Shown here: positions 16,467 to 24,438 of the stretch, in pieces
Numbering within the stretch: position 1 is the first letter of the stretch
How the letters are laid out: each line of letters begins with the position of its first letter
From: Clostridiales bacterium
Lineage (GTDB): Bacteria; Bacillota; Clostridia; Oscillospirales; Oscillospiraceae
Direction of reading: 5' to 3'
Assembly (NCBI GenBank): GCA_004557655.1
Contig: SFGJ01000005.1
Span: 1 to 64,000 of the forward strand
DNA: 64,000 nt
The notes under the pieces: model-generated
What the model was told of the DNA's origin: nothing
What the model saw: the letters and a program-made list of their open reading frames with translations, nothing else
The model's database searches: none
Made by a program: the position numbers and the translations under genes

Positions 16467-17444
16467 ATGGAAAATGCTGTAAAAAGGATCGGAGTCCTCA
16501 CCAGCGGCGGCGACGCGCCGGGTATGAACGCCTGCATCCGTGCCGTAGTCCGCACGGCTATCGGCCGGGGTATCGAATGCGTGGGGATCCGCCGGGGCTG
16601 GAACGGCCTCATCAACGGCGACATTGTGCCCATGGATAATGCCAGCGTCAGCCGCATCATTAACCGGGGCGGCACCATACTTTACACCGCCCGCAGTGAC
16701 GAGTTCCGCACCGAGTCGGGGCAGCAGAAGGCGGTGAACACCTGCAAGCTCCTGGGACTGGATGGCATTGTGGCCATTGGCGGCGACGGCACCTTCCGGG
16801 GTGCGCAGGCACTGAACAAGCACGGTATCGCCGTGGTGGGCATTCCCGGCACCATCGACGAGGATATCGTCTGCACAGAGTATACCATTGGCTTTGATAC
16901 GGCGGCCAATACTGCCGTGGAGTGCATCGACCGCCTGCGGGACACCATGCAGTCCCATGAGCGCTGCGCCGTAGTGGAGGTCATGGGCCGCCATGCCGGG
17001 TATCTGGCCTTATATGTGGCCATGGCAGCGGGCGCCACGGCTGTGTTGGTGCCGGAGTTGCCTTATGATTTTCAGACGCAGGTGGTGGAGAAGATCCGCC
17101 GCGCTCGCCTGAACGGTAAGACAAACTTTATGATCGTGGTGGCGGAGGGCGCTGCCAGCGGTGTGGCGGTGGGCGAGCAGATCCGCCAGGAGCTGGGTCT
17201 TGATCCCCGGGTGACCATTTTGGGACACATCCAGCGGGGCGGCAGCCCCACGGCACATGACCGGGTCATGGCCACCCGTATGGGTGTGGAGGCAGTGCGG
17301 GTATTGGCCCAGGGCCGCACCAGCCGGGTCATCTGCTATCGGGACGGCCGCATTACGGACCTGGACATTGACGAGGGCCTGTCCATGCAGAAGACCCTGG
17401 ACCCCGAGGAACTGGCGGTCATGGAAACCATGACCGGCGTGTAA
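16467..17444 (+). CDS. pfkA: ATP-dependent 6-phosphofructokinase
   Basis: Glycolytic phosphorylation of fructose-6-phosphate. The 325-residue length fits bacterial PfkA. TSGGDAPGMNACIRAVV opens the protein, and IGGDGTFRGA has Gly at the position that selects ATP over pyrophosphate. The catalytic loop reads GTIDEDI with Asp131 and Asp133, where nearly all PfkA proteins have TIDNDI; both Asp are kept but Asn is replaced by Glu. EVMGRHAGYLAL and LGHIQRGGSPTAHDR are typical. ATG 16467 has AGGAG eight bases upstream; ATG 16461 is less likely. Monocistronic. Confidence 0.93.
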   Translation: MENAVKRIGVLTSGGDAPGMNACIRAVVRTAIGRGIECVGIRRGWNGLINGDIVPMDNASVSRIINRGGTILYTARSDEFRTESGQQKAVNTCKLLGLDGIVAIGGDGTFRGAQALNKHGIAVVGIPGTIDEDIVCTEYTIGFDTAANTAVECIDRLRDTMQSHERCAVVEVMGRHAGYLALYVAMAAGATAVLVPELPYDFQTQVVEKIRRARLNGKTNFMIVVAEGAASGVAVGEQIRQELGLDPRVTILGHIQRGGSPTAHDRVMATRMGVEAVRVLAQGRTSRVICYRDGRITDLDIDEGLSMQKTLDPEELAVMETMTGV

Positions 17445-17448
17445 AACG

Positions 17449-17489
17449 AAAAAGAAGGATGCAAAGCGGACTTTGCATCCTTCTTTTTT
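17449..17489. terminator. Bidirectional terminator between pfkA and fakA
   Basis: AAGAAGGATGCAAAG and CTTTGCATCCTTCTT pair around CGGA, flanked by As and Ts on both sides, serving the convergent genes. Confidence 0.9.
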
Positions 17490-19161
17490 ATTCAATAGAC
17501 ACGATGTAGTAGTACACCGGTTGGCCGCCGGCCAGCACGCTGATCTCCGCGTCGGGACAGGCTTGGGTGAAGACAACCTCCGCCTTCTGAGCTTCTTCCT
17601 CCGTCACATCCTCGCCAAAGAAGATGGTCACGAATTCTGCGTTTCGCCCGGCGGCATCCTCCGCCAGCTTTTGAAGCAGCGGCTCAATGCTCCGATCCGT
17701 GCCGAAGAGCTTTCCGTCCTCCAGAGCCAGATAGTCTCCCTCGCTGATGGCGAAGCCGTCAAAGTCGGAGTTTCGGGCGGCATAGGTCACCTGAGCCGTG
17801 GTCACGGCGGCTGCGGCCTCTGTCATGGCGTCGGCCAAAGCCTGTGGGTCCTCGCAATCCGGATCTGCGTTCATCATGGCTGCGATGCCCTGAGGCACCG
17901 TGGCGGTGGGCACAACGATGACTTCTTTGTCCGTCAGCCCCACGCACTGCTGAGCGGCCATAATGATATTCTTGTTGTTGGGCAGCACGAACACCACCTC
18001 ACTGGGGGTGCGGTTCACCTCCTGCAAGATGGCCTCCGTGGAGGGATTCATAGTCTGTCCGCCGGACACGATGCGGTCCACGCCCAGATCCCGGAAGGCG
18101 GTGGCCAGCCCCTCGCCGGCACACACGGCCAAAAAGCCGTACCGCTTCTCTGCCGGGGCGTGCTCCGGCTCTTCACCGGCCTCCAGCTCCTGCTCTATCT
18201 GATCCAGATCGTCCGTACTCTGCGCCTTCTGACCGGCGGCCACGGCATCGTACTGGGTGCGCATATTCTCGATCTTTGCCAGCTCCAGTGTGCCGTATTT
18301 CTGCGCCTCGGTAAGGGCGTTGCCGGGAATATCCGTGTGCACATGGACCTTGAAGGCCTCGTCGTCCTCACCGATGACCAGACTGTCGCCGATGGTGCTG
18401 AGGTAGGCCCGCAGGGGCTCGATGGAGGTGTTTTCCCACTTGCGCACGATGAATACCGTGTCAAAGGTAAAGGTGATCTCTTCCTGGCTTATGGCGGAGA
18501 AATCCGCCTTGCCTTCCGCCTTGGCCTCGTTTACTTCCGGAATGGCCTCGCCCCGCAGGGCACGCAGCATACCGTCCAGGATCACCAGATACCCCTTTCC
18601 CCCGGCGTCCACAACGCCGGCCTTCTTCAGAACCGGATTCATTTCAATGGTCTCATCCAGTGTCTCCAGACCTGTGCGGATGGCCTCCTGCAGGACATAT
18701 TCCACGCTGTTGCACTCCTGGGCAGCCTGTGCGGCCCGATCGGCGGCCAGACGGGAAACCGTCAGCACGGTGCCCTCGGCGGGCTTCATCACGGCACTGT
18801 ATGCGGTGGCCACACCCTCTTTCATGGCGGCGGCCAGCTGCACGCCGTCAGCTTCGTTCATGCCCTTGAGGTGCTTGGAAATGCCCCGGAACAGCAGGGA
18901 AAGGATGACACCGGAATTTCCGCGAGCACCCCGCAGCAGGGCCGAAGCGGTGATGGAGGCGGCGTCAGACACGGAGACGGGCTGATTTTTCTTCAGCTCC
19001 GCGGCGGCGGTCTGGATGGTCAGGCTCATGTTGGTGCCGGTATCACCGTCCGGCACGGGGAATACATTCAGATCGTTGATGGTTTCTCGTTCTAAGGTGA
19101 TGCAGGCAGCGCCGAAAAGAACCATCTGCTTAAATACGCTGCCGCTGATTCTATCTGTCAT
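17488..19161 (-). CDS. fakA: DAK2/FakA-type fatty acid kinase (DhaL-like)
   Basis: A 557-residue protein of the FakA family. With a FakB partner it phosphorylates exogenous fatty acids for phospholipid synthesis. The N-terminal DhaL domain has FPVPDGDTGTNMSLT, with nucleotide-Mg Asp residues, and LLRGARGNSGVILS. The C-terminal part is the FakA-specific region (LPNNKNIIMAAQQ, VPTATVPQGIAAMM). ATG 19161 has AAGGAG just upstream. It follows an Asp23-like gene by 20 bp, the usual pairing in Firmicutes. No FakB (DegV) gene is in the window. Confidence 0.9.
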   Translation of the reverse strand: MTDRISGSVFKQMVLFGAACITLERETINDLNVFPVPDGDTGTNMSLTIQTAAAELKKNQPVSVSDAASITASALLRGARGNSGVILSLLFRGISKHLKGMNEADGVQLAAAMKEGVATAYSAVMKPAEGTVLTVSRLAADRAAQAAQECNSVEYVLQEAIRTGLETLDETIEMNPVLKKAGVVDAGGKGYLVILDGMLRALRGEAIPEVNEAKAEGKADFSAISQEEITFTFDTVFIVRKWENTSIEPLRAYLSTIGDSLVIGEDDEAFKVHVHTDIPGNALTEAQKYGTLELAKIENMRTQYDAVAAGQKAQSTDDLDQIEQELEAGEEPEHAPAEKRYGFLAVCAGEGLATAFRDLGVDRIVSGGQTMNPSTEAILQEVNRTPSEVVFVLPNNKNIIMAAQQCVGLTDKEVIVVPTATVPQGIAAMMNADPDCEDPQALADAMTEAAAAVTTAQVTYAARNSDFDGFAISEGDYLALEDGKLFGTDRSIEPLLQKLAEDAAGRNAEFVTIFFGEDVTEEEAQKAEVVFTQACPDAEISVLAGGQPVYYYIVSIE

Positions 19162-19181
19162 AGCTTCTCCTTCTGCCGGCA

Positions 19182-19532
19182 TCACATGGTAATGGAGTCC
19201 ACGCACACATTCACATTGCGGACCTCCACGCCGGTATTTTTACTTACCACATACTTGACCTCACTCATAATGGAGCGGCAGACGGTAGCAATGTTCAAGC
19301 CGTTTTCCACGATGATATGCAGCTCTATGGAAACGGTGTTGTCCTCGTTATAAGTGACCTTTACGCCTTTGCTCATAGCCTCCGGGCGCAGCAGGTGAAC
19401 AATTCCGTCGGTCATGCTGCGGTAGGCCATGCCCTTTACGCCGAAGCAGTTGGTGGCGGCGGCGCCGGTGATCGTGGTGAAGACGGCGTTGCTGATGCCG
19501 ATCTCGCCCTGTTCCGTAAGGACTTTAACCAT
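19182..19532 (-). CDS. Asp23/Gls24 family envelope-stress protein
   Basis: A 116-residue protein of the Asp23 family (YloU-like). Visible marks are GEIGISNAVFTTITGAAAT, CFGVKGMA and the amphipathic segment GLNIATVCRSIMSEVKYVV. In Firmicutes this small protein nearly always precedes the FakA-type kinase, as here. It lacks membrane segments; relatives sit at the cell membrane through partners. The start at 19532 has AAAGGAAG seven bases upstream. Confidence 0.9.
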   Translation of the reverse strand: MVKVLTEQGEIGISNAVFTTITGAAATNCFGVKGMAYRSMTDGIVHLLRPEAMSKGVKVTYNEDNTVSIELHIIVENGLNIATVCRSIMSEVKYVVSKNTGVEVRNVNVCVDSITM

Positions 19533-19590
19533 AAACAAACTTCCTTTCTGTATAGGATATTGGTTTGCAAAATGCCTATAATAGCACCTC

Positions 19591-19619
19591 ATTATAATAT
19601 AGATTTTTCAAAAGTACAA
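19591..19619 (-). promoter_or_regulatory. Promoter of the asp23-like/fakA operon
   Basis: On the minus strand TTGTAC (19619-19614), 17 bp, TATAAT (19596-19591). Confidence 0.7.
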
Positions 19620-19702
19620 CCCCTAATTATTTTCCCCTTTTTTCGTCATTGGAGTATTTCGGGGTATTCTGCTCTTTTTTTCATGTTTCCCGCAAAAATA
19701 CC

Positions 19703-19731
19703 TTGACAACCTGTCCCTTCCCCGGTATAAT
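19703..19731 (+). promoter_or_regulatory. Promoter of rpsU
   Basis: TTGACA (19703-19708), 17 bp, TATAAT (19726-19731): a full consensus promoter, as expected for a ribosomal-protein gene. Confidence 0.85.
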
Positions 19732-19738
19732 ACAGCCG

Positions 19739-19807
19739 TTAGTCATGTAAATGACTCTTAAAGAGCACCCTGGATAGAGCCGGGTGCATCGGAGGGAGGG
19801 AAAATAG
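19739..19807 (+). promoter_or_regulatory. Structured 5' leader of rpsU
   Basis: Two hairpins precede the ribosome site: AGTCAT-GTAA-ATGACT (19741-19756) and GCACCC-N11-GGGTGC (19765-19787). GGAGGGAGGG follows directly. Such leaders often mediate translational feedback by the encoded ribosomal protein; that role is inferred here. Confidence 0.5.
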
Positions 19808-19993
19808 ATGTCCGAAGTACATGTCAAGGAAGGCGAGAGCCTGGACAGTGCTCTGAAGCGTTTCAAGAGAAGCTGCGCTAAGGCCGGCGTCCTGGCAGAG
19901 GTGCGTAAGCGTGAGTGCTATGAGAGCCCCAGTGTCAAGCGCCGCAAAAAGTCCGAGGCTGCCCGCAAGAACAGGAATAAGAGATTCTATTGA
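19808..19993 (+). CDS. rpsU: 30S ribosomal protein bS21
   Basis: A 61-residue, highly basic protein. [20 protein letters not shown] and the Lys/Arg-rich tail [18 protein letters not shown] match bS21, which sits by the anti-Shine-Dalgarno end of 16S rRNA and helps initiation. It is transcribed alone from a consensus promoter and closed by a terminator, so its dose can be set independently. Confidence 0.97.
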   Translation: MSEVHVKEGESLDSALKRFKRSCAKAGVLAEVRKRECYESPSVKRRKKSEAARKNRNKRFY

Positions 19994-20022
19994 TTTCTGC
20001 CTTGCACAAGAGCAATGAAAGT

Positions 20023-20057
20023 GTGTGGTTCCGTTTGCCGGAGCCACACTTTTTTTC
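20023..20057 (+). terminator. Terminator of rpsU
   Basis: GTGTGGTTCC (20023-20032) pairs with GGAGCCACAC (20040-20049), with one wobble, followed by TTTTTTTC. Confidence 0.85.
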
Positions 20058-20069
20058 TGCCGCGCATAC

Positions 20070-20128
20070 TTGACAATTGCCGGAAAAGATGTATAGTGGG
20101 GTATAATATATATTAACTAATGTATATT
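20070..20128 (+). promoter_or_regulatory. Promoter and candidate TetR operator
   Basis: TTGACA (20070-20075), 16 bp, TATAGT (20092-20097). A near-perfect palindrome TATATATTAACTAATGTATA (20107-20126) covers the transcription start, matching in 8 of its 9 outer base pairs and extended by A-T pairs on each side. It lies 24 bp before the TetR gene, a usual place for autoregulation. Confidence 0.65.
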
Positions 20129-20151
20129 GCCGGCTAACAGGAGGTCCTCAC

Positions 20152-20772
20152 ATGGCACCTAAAAATAAGTTTACCCGGGAAGAGATGGTCGCGGCAGCGC
20201 TGCGCGTGGTCCGCAGAAAGGGTGCGGATGCACTGACGGCCAAGGCTCTGGCGGAGGAATTGGGCACCTCCACTCAGCCGGTGTTTACCTGCTTTGGAAC
20301 CATGGATGCTTTAAAGGCGGAGGTATCTGCCGCCGCCGAAGCACTTTTTGACGAGTATATCCAAGACGGCCTGCGGGAGAAGATCCCTTTTTTAGGCTTC
20401 GGTATCCACTATGTCCTGTTCGCCCGGGAGGAATCGGCGCTGTACCGGATGTTGCTGCTCTCGCCCGTTGCCGGGCAGGCGGGCGGCGCTCTGCGCGCCA
20501 TGAGCCACGCCAAAGAGCTGGTTTCTCCCCGTTTGATGGAGTTTTATCACATTTCTCGTGGGGACGCGGACCGCTATTTCCGGGATATGTGGCTGGTGGC
20601 TCACAGCCTGGCGTCTCTGGCCGTGACCGGTGTGTGCTTTGAGCGGGAGGAACTGGAGCAGATCATGACAGGCTTCAGCATGAGCCTGCTGCGCTCCATA
20701 AAGGAGATCCCCGGCTTTGCGGACAATACCTACGACCGGGACACCGTGTTCAGCACGATGGTAAATGGATAA
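20152..20772 (+). CDS. TetR/AcrR family transcriptional regulator
   Basis: A 206-residue regulator. The N-terminal helix-turn-helix (TREEMVAAALRVVRRKGADA, LTAKALAEELGTSTQPVFTCF) is typical. The C-terminal ligand domain is a family of its own with no recognisable ligand. The ribosome site AGGAGG precedes ATG 20152. It is monocistronic; the palindrome in its promoter suggests autoregulation. No obvious efflux gene is adjacent, so its target is unknown. Confidence 0.9.
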   Translation: MAPKNKFTREEMVAAALRVVRRKGADALTAKALAEELGTSTQPVFTCFGTMDALKAEVSAAAEALFDEYIQDGLREKIPFLGFGIHYVLFAREESALYRMLLLSPVAGQAGGALRAMSHAKELVSPRLMEFYHISRGDADRYFRDMWLVAHSLASLAVTGVCFEREELEQIMTGFSMSLLRSIKEIPGFADNTYDRDTVFSTMVNG

Positions 20773-20778
20773 AATATT

Positions 20779-20806
20779 AGACCTCCGGGTTTTGCCGGAG
20801 GTCTTT
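20779..20806. terminator. Terminator between TetR and the convergent unknown gene
   Basis: AGACCTCCGG pairs with CCGGAGGTCT around GTTTTG and is followed by TTCC on the plus strand; short T-tract, moderate strength. Confidence 0.7.
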
Positions 20807-20807
20807 C

Positions 20808-21554
20808 CTATTGATTTCCGAACAGGCTCTGCACCAGATCCTCCACCTCCGGCAGCATAAAAAATCCCTGCCGGATGCCCAATTTTTCCGCCGTTTCCAT
20901 CTTGGTTTTCAGGGTCTGCACATCGTCAAAGAGAACAAACCGTGCTTCGCTGTCCACGCGGTAGGTAAAATACCGGGCACATAGGGGGCGGCTGAAATAG
21001 GTGGCCCGCCCCGCCGCCAGCTCATGCAGCTGCGCCACGGTCAGAGGCACTCCGCTACCTCCGGCAGCGGACAGGGGATAGTCTATCATCATCCGCTGCA
21101 GATCCAGAGCCAGCCGATCCGGGCCCCATTTCCCGGCGGCATCTGATAGTTTATCCTCCAGACTCCCGGAGGTCAGTGCGGTGCAGACGACTACTATGCC
21201 ATGTGGCGCAAACTGAGCCACAGTCTCCGGCAGAAACAGCTTCCGTCCCTGCCGGAACAGTGTTTCATCCAGAATCCGGCAGAAATGCTCCGGCGGCGCA
21301 GTGTCCAGGATCACCCCGGCATAGCGCCGCCGCAGGCATTCCTGCATCAGTGTCCGGCACAGCCCTTCCGGAGCGTCGGGGTAAGTTCCGCCTTCGTCCG
21401 ACAGCATCAGCAGACCGCCCCGCAGCGAATCCGGCAGAGGGGAGGCCAGCAGTGTCCCCTCCGGCCCTATGCGATAGCTCATATGAGCCAGCTGCGCCGT
21501 GCAGGCCATGGCCTGCTGCAGCCGCCCGCTGTCTGTGGCCAGATATAGGTCCAT
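20808..21554 (-). CDS. Uncharacterised protein, possibly TIM-barrel-like
   Basis: A 248-residue cytosolic protein that I do not recognise with certainty. There is no signal peptide or membrane segment. Alternating beta/alpha segments (YAGVILDTAPPEHF, RQGRKLFLPETVAQF, GIVVVCTALTSGS, DRLALDLQRMMIDYPLS) and a C-terminal KMETAEKLGIRQGFFMLPE loosely resemble the barrel of GH18-like spore proteins such as YaaH, but no catalytic DxxDxE is present. ATG 21554 has GGGAGG about eight bases upstream. It is divergent from yqeG. Confidence 0.6.
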   Translation of the reverse strand: MDLYLATDSGRLQQAMACTAQLAHMSYRIGPEGTLLASPLPDSLRGGLLMLSDEGGTYPDAPEGLCRTLMQECLRRRYAGVILDTAPPEHFCRILDETLFRQGRKLFLPETVAQFAPHGIVVVCTALTSGSLEDKLSDAAGKWGPDRLALDLQRMMIDYPLSAAGGSGVPLTVAQLHELAAGRATYFSRPLCARYFTYRVDSEARFVLFDDVQTLKTKMETAEKLGIRQGFFMLPEVEDLVQSLFGNQ

Positions 21555-21631
21555 AAGCGTTCCTCCCTCTTGCATTGCCGGTATGAAAATGCTAAACTGT
21601 TGCTGTATTTTATGAAAGGAGCCCGAGGTAT

Positions 21632-22138
21632 ATGTCTTTTTCTCTGATTCCGCATATACTGCTGCGATCCTACGCTGACCTGACGCCGCAGATGCTCAAA
21701 GAGCGGGGCATTTGTCTGCTGCTGTGCGATCTGGACTATACTTTGGCTCCGAAGTACGTTCCCGAGCCCGATGATGCCCTCCGTGCGTGGCTGCGGGATA
21801 TGGAACGCTCCGGCGTACGGGTGATGGTCCTGTCCAATAACCGCAGCCCCGTCCGGGTGGAGCGATTCTGCCGGGATTTGGGCGTGGACTATGTGGGCCA
21901 CGCTGGAAAACCCTCTGCCCGCGGCTACCGCCGAGCCATGGAAAAAGCTGGGGTAGCTCCCCAACAGACCGCAATGCTGGGTGATAAGCTGCTGACGGAC
22001 GTGCTGGGGGCTAATCGAAGCGGTGTTCTGGCTATAATGGTGGAGCCCGCAGGGGGACCCAGGGGCCTGTGGAACCATATGCTCCATGGTTTGCAGCGGC
22101 CTTTCAAGGCCTTGTGCCAACATGGAAAGGAAGAATGA
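21632..22138 (+). CDS. yqeG: YqeG family HAD phosphatase
   Basis: A 168-residue HAD IIIA-type phosphatase. Motif I is CDLDYTLAP (both Asp present), motif II is VLSNN, and motif IV is MLGDKLLTDVLGANRSG. It is close to YqeG, which in Bacillus lies near yqeH-aroE and has no settled substrate. It is translationally coupled to the downstream peptidase: its stop overlaps an ATG, and the ribosome site for pepP lies inside its end. Confidence 0.88.
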   Translation: MSFSLIPHILLRSYADLTPQMLKERGICLLLCDLDYTLAPKYVPEPDDALRAWLRDMERSGVRVMVLSNNRSPVRVERFCRDLGVDYVGHAGKPSARGYRRAMEKAGVAPQQTAMLGDKLLTDVLGANRSGVLAIMVEPAGGPRGLWNHMLHGLQRPFKALCQHGKEE

Positions 22139-22140
22139 AA

Positions 22141-23214
22141 ATGAACCATTTTGATAAGATCGCGGCGGCCCTCCCGGCGGCAGGACTGGATGGCGTTTTG
22201 CTCACCGGAGAGCATAACCGCTTTTATGCCAGCGGATTTGCCTCCACCGGTGCCGACGGTGTGGCGCTGGTGACCCAAAAGGGGAACTTTTTCTTCACCG
22301 ACAGCCGCTATATTGAGGCGGTGGAGAATGTCGTTGAAAACGCGGCCATTGGCATGGTGCGGCGGGGAAAGGGGTATGTTGCCTGCATCAATGAGGTCAT
22401 TGAGCTTACCGGAATCAAGCGAGTTGGATTTGAGGACGAGACCATGACGGTGGCGGGGCACCGCCTGTACAGTGAAACACTGCGGGCGGAGCTGCTGCCC
22501 GCCTCGGCCTTTATGCAAAATCTGCGGGCCCGGAAGGATGCGCGGGAGCTGGAGTGTCTGGAACAGGCGCAGCGTATTGCGGAAAAGGCCCTTGCCCAAA
22601 TTCTCACGGAGCTGCGCCCCGGCATCACGGAAAAAGAAGTGGCCGCGCGGCTGCAGTATCTCATGCTGCATTTCGGGGCAGAGAAGATGTCCTTCGACCC
22701 CATCGTAGCCGGCGGACCCAACGGATCCATGCCCCACGCCGTGCCCACGGACAGAGAATTGCGCAGCGGTGAGTTTGTGACTATGGACTTCGGCTGCGTA
22801 TATCGGGGCTACTGCTCCGATATGACACGCACCGTGGCCATAGGACAGCCCACGGAGGAGATGAAAAAGGTCTACGACACCGTGCTTTCCGCCCAGCTTG
22901 CGGGTCTTGCCGCCGCCCGGGCCGGAGCCACCGGTGCGGAGATAGACGGCGCCGCCCGCCGGGTTATCGAGGAGGCGGGTTACGGTGAGTATTTTGGCCA
23001 TAGCTTCGGCCACGGCGTGGGCGTGGAGATCCATGAAAGCCCCAGCGCTGCTCCCGGAAATGATCAATCTCTGCCTGCCGGCAGCGTCATTTCCGCCGAG
23101 CCGGGGATCTACCTGCCGGGACGCTTTGGCGTGCGCATTGAGGATGTGGTCGTGCTGGAAGAGGGAGGCTGCCGGAACATCACAAGGGCGTGTAAGCAGC
23201 TTTTGTGTATTTGA
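22141..23214 (+). CDS. pepP: M24 family Xaa-Pro aminopeptidase
   Basis: A metallopeptidase that removes an N-terminal residue before proline. Of 357 residues, the N-terminal creatinase-like domain spans about 1-125 and the pita-bread catalytic domain the rest. Metal ligands are visible: the two Asp of MDFGCVYRGYCSDMTRTVA, His in GHSFGHGVGVEIHESP, Glu in ISAEPGIYLPG and Glu in GVRIEDVVVLE. ATG 22141 is favoured by AGGAAG seven bases upstream over ATG 22135. It lies just before efp, a conserved neighbour pair in Firmicutes. Confidence 0.94.
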   Translation: MNHFDKIAAALPAAGLDGVLLTGEHNRFYASGFASTGADGVALVTQKGNFFFTDSRYIEAVENVVENAAIGMVRRGKGYVACINEVIELTGIKRVGFEDETMTVAGHRLYSETLRAELLPASAFMQNLRARKDARELECLEQAQRIAEKALAQILTELRPGITEKEVAARLQYLMLHFGAEKMSFDPIVAGGPNGSMPHAVPTDRELRSGEFVTMDFGCVYRGYCSDMTRTVAIGQPTEEMKKVYDTVLSAQLAGLAAARAGATGAEIDGAARRVIEEAGYGEYFGHSFGHGVGVEIHESPSAAPGNDQSLPAGSVISAEPGIYLPGRFGVRIEDVVVLEEGGCRNITRACKQLLCI

Positions 23215-23258
23215 GCAGCCCTTTTTGGAGAAAAGCCCGAAAAAATGCAATAAAACAC

Positions 23259-23287
23259 TTGCCAAATGCCGTGATTTCGGATAGAAT
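23259..23287 (+). promoter_or_regulatory. Promoter of efp
   Basis: TTGCCA (23259-23264), 17 bp, TAGAAT (23282-23287). Confidence 0.65.
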
Positions 23288-23365
23288 ATATAAGGCCTAT
23301 CCGGCGCATATTATAATTCCGAGGAAATGGAAGAGAAATTTCCTCATACATAGGAGGAACCCATT

Positions 23366-23932
23366 ATGGCAACTATTACCGCAGGCGATTTCAGAAACGG
23401 TAAAACCTTTGAGATGGACGGCAAGATCATGCAGGTGGTGGAATTCCAGCATGTCAAACCCGGCAAGGGCGCAGCCTTTGTCCGCACCAAGATGAAGAAC
23501 ATCGTCACCGGTGCCGTTACCGAAACATCCTTCAACCCTACCGCAAAGTTCGAGGAAGCCTTCGTGGAGCGCAAGGACATGGCTTACAGCTACAATGACG
23601 GTGACCTGTATTACTTCATGGATCAGGAGACCTTCGATATGGTTCCTCTGGGCAAGGATCTGCTGGGCGACGCTTTCCGTTTCGTCACCGAAAACACCGT
23701 GTGCAAGGTGCTCAGCTACAAGGGCAATGTCTTTGGCCTGGAGTGCCCCAACTTCATGGATCTGGAAGTCACAGAGACCGAGCCCGGTCTGGCCGGCAAC
23801 ACCGCCACCAACACCCTCAAGCCCGCCACCGTGGAGACCGGTGCTGAGGTGAAGGTGCCTCTGTTCATCAACATCGGCGACAAGATTACCATCGATACCC
23901 GTACCGGTGAGTATCTGTCCCGGGCAAAATAA
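23366..23932 (+). CDS. efp: Translation elongation factor P
   Basis: Rescues ribosomes stalled at polyproline. The 188 residues form three beta-barrels. The loop reading [14 protein letters not shown] carries Lys34, equivalent to Bacillus subtilis Lys32, the residue that receives 5-aminopentanol. The surrounding sequence is almost the Bacillus one, not the epmA/epmB type. [20 protein letters not shown] and [18 protein letters not shown] are C-terminal hallmarks. It is preceded by AGGAGG and its own promoter. Confidence 0.97.
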   Translation: MATITAGDFRNGKTFEMDGKIMQVVEFQHVKPGKGAAFVRTKMKNIVTGAVTETSFNPTAKFEEAFVERKDMAYSYNDGDLYYFMDQETFDMVPLGKDLLGDAFRFVTENTVCKVLSYKGNVFGLECPNFMDLEVTETEPGLAGNTATNTLKPATVETGAEVKVPLFINIGDKITIDTRTGEYLSRAK

Positions 23933-23967
23933 GCAGGAAACCACAGCGGTTCAGAAAGGAGCGCAAC

Positions 23968-24372
23968 ATGGAAATTTCCGAGAAGGTCGCATATCTTAAG
24001 GGCCTGGCTGAGGGGCTGGCTCTGGACACCGAGAGCAAAGAAGGCAAGCTCATTGCCGCCATCATCGATGTGCTGGACGAAATGAGTATCCGCTTTGAAG
24101 ACATTGACGACAATCTGGTGGACTTGGAAGACGGTCTGGACGCTGTCAGCGACGACCTGTCCGAGGTGGAGGAAGCTCTCTTCGAGATGGACGAGGACGA
24201 CGACGAGGATGACACCGAGTATTTCGAGACCACCTGCCCTGTGTGCGAGGAGGAGATTGTCTTCGACGAGGACACCCTGGAGAGCGGCGAGATCCGCTGC
24301 CCCAACTGCGGCGAGAAGCTGGAGTTCGATCTGAGCGATCTGGCCGACGCTGCCGAGGATGACGAGGATTGA
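23968..24372 (+). CDS. Acidic zinc-ribbon protein (CD1247-type N-terminal domain)
   Basis: A 134-residue, very acidic protein. Residues 1-70 form a helical domain (KVAYLKGLAEGLALDTESKE, then long acidic helices) that matches the family named after Clostridioides CD1247. A stretch of Asp/Glu follows, then a zinc ribbon with CPVCEEEIVF and IRCPNCGEKLEF. It lacks membrane segments. It is probably cotranscribed with efp (35 bp apart). The family is common in Clostridia; function unknown. Confidence 0.8.
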   Translation: MEISEKVAYLKGLAEGLALDTESKEGKLIAAIIDVLDEMSIRFEDIDDNLVDLEDGLDAVSDDLSEVEEALFEMDEDDDEDDTEYFETTCPVCEEEIVFDEDTLESGEIRCPNCGEKLEFDLSDLADAAEDDED

Positions 24373-24389
24373 TGCAACGAGTAAGAAAA

Positions 24390-24417
24390 GGGAGACGCCG
24401 CAGCGCCTCCCTTTTTT
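24390..24417 (+). terminator. Terminator after the acidic zinc-ribbon gene
   Basis: GGGAGACGC pairs with GCGCCTCCC (one mismatch) and is followed by TTTTTTC. Confidence 0.7.
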
Positions 24418-24438
24418 CTTCCCCGAAAGGAGAAACAT

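Noticed and set aside
17473..19095. A 540-codon plus-strand frame over fakA
   Set aside because: Antisense shadow; fakA has the full DhaL motif set and a ribosome site.
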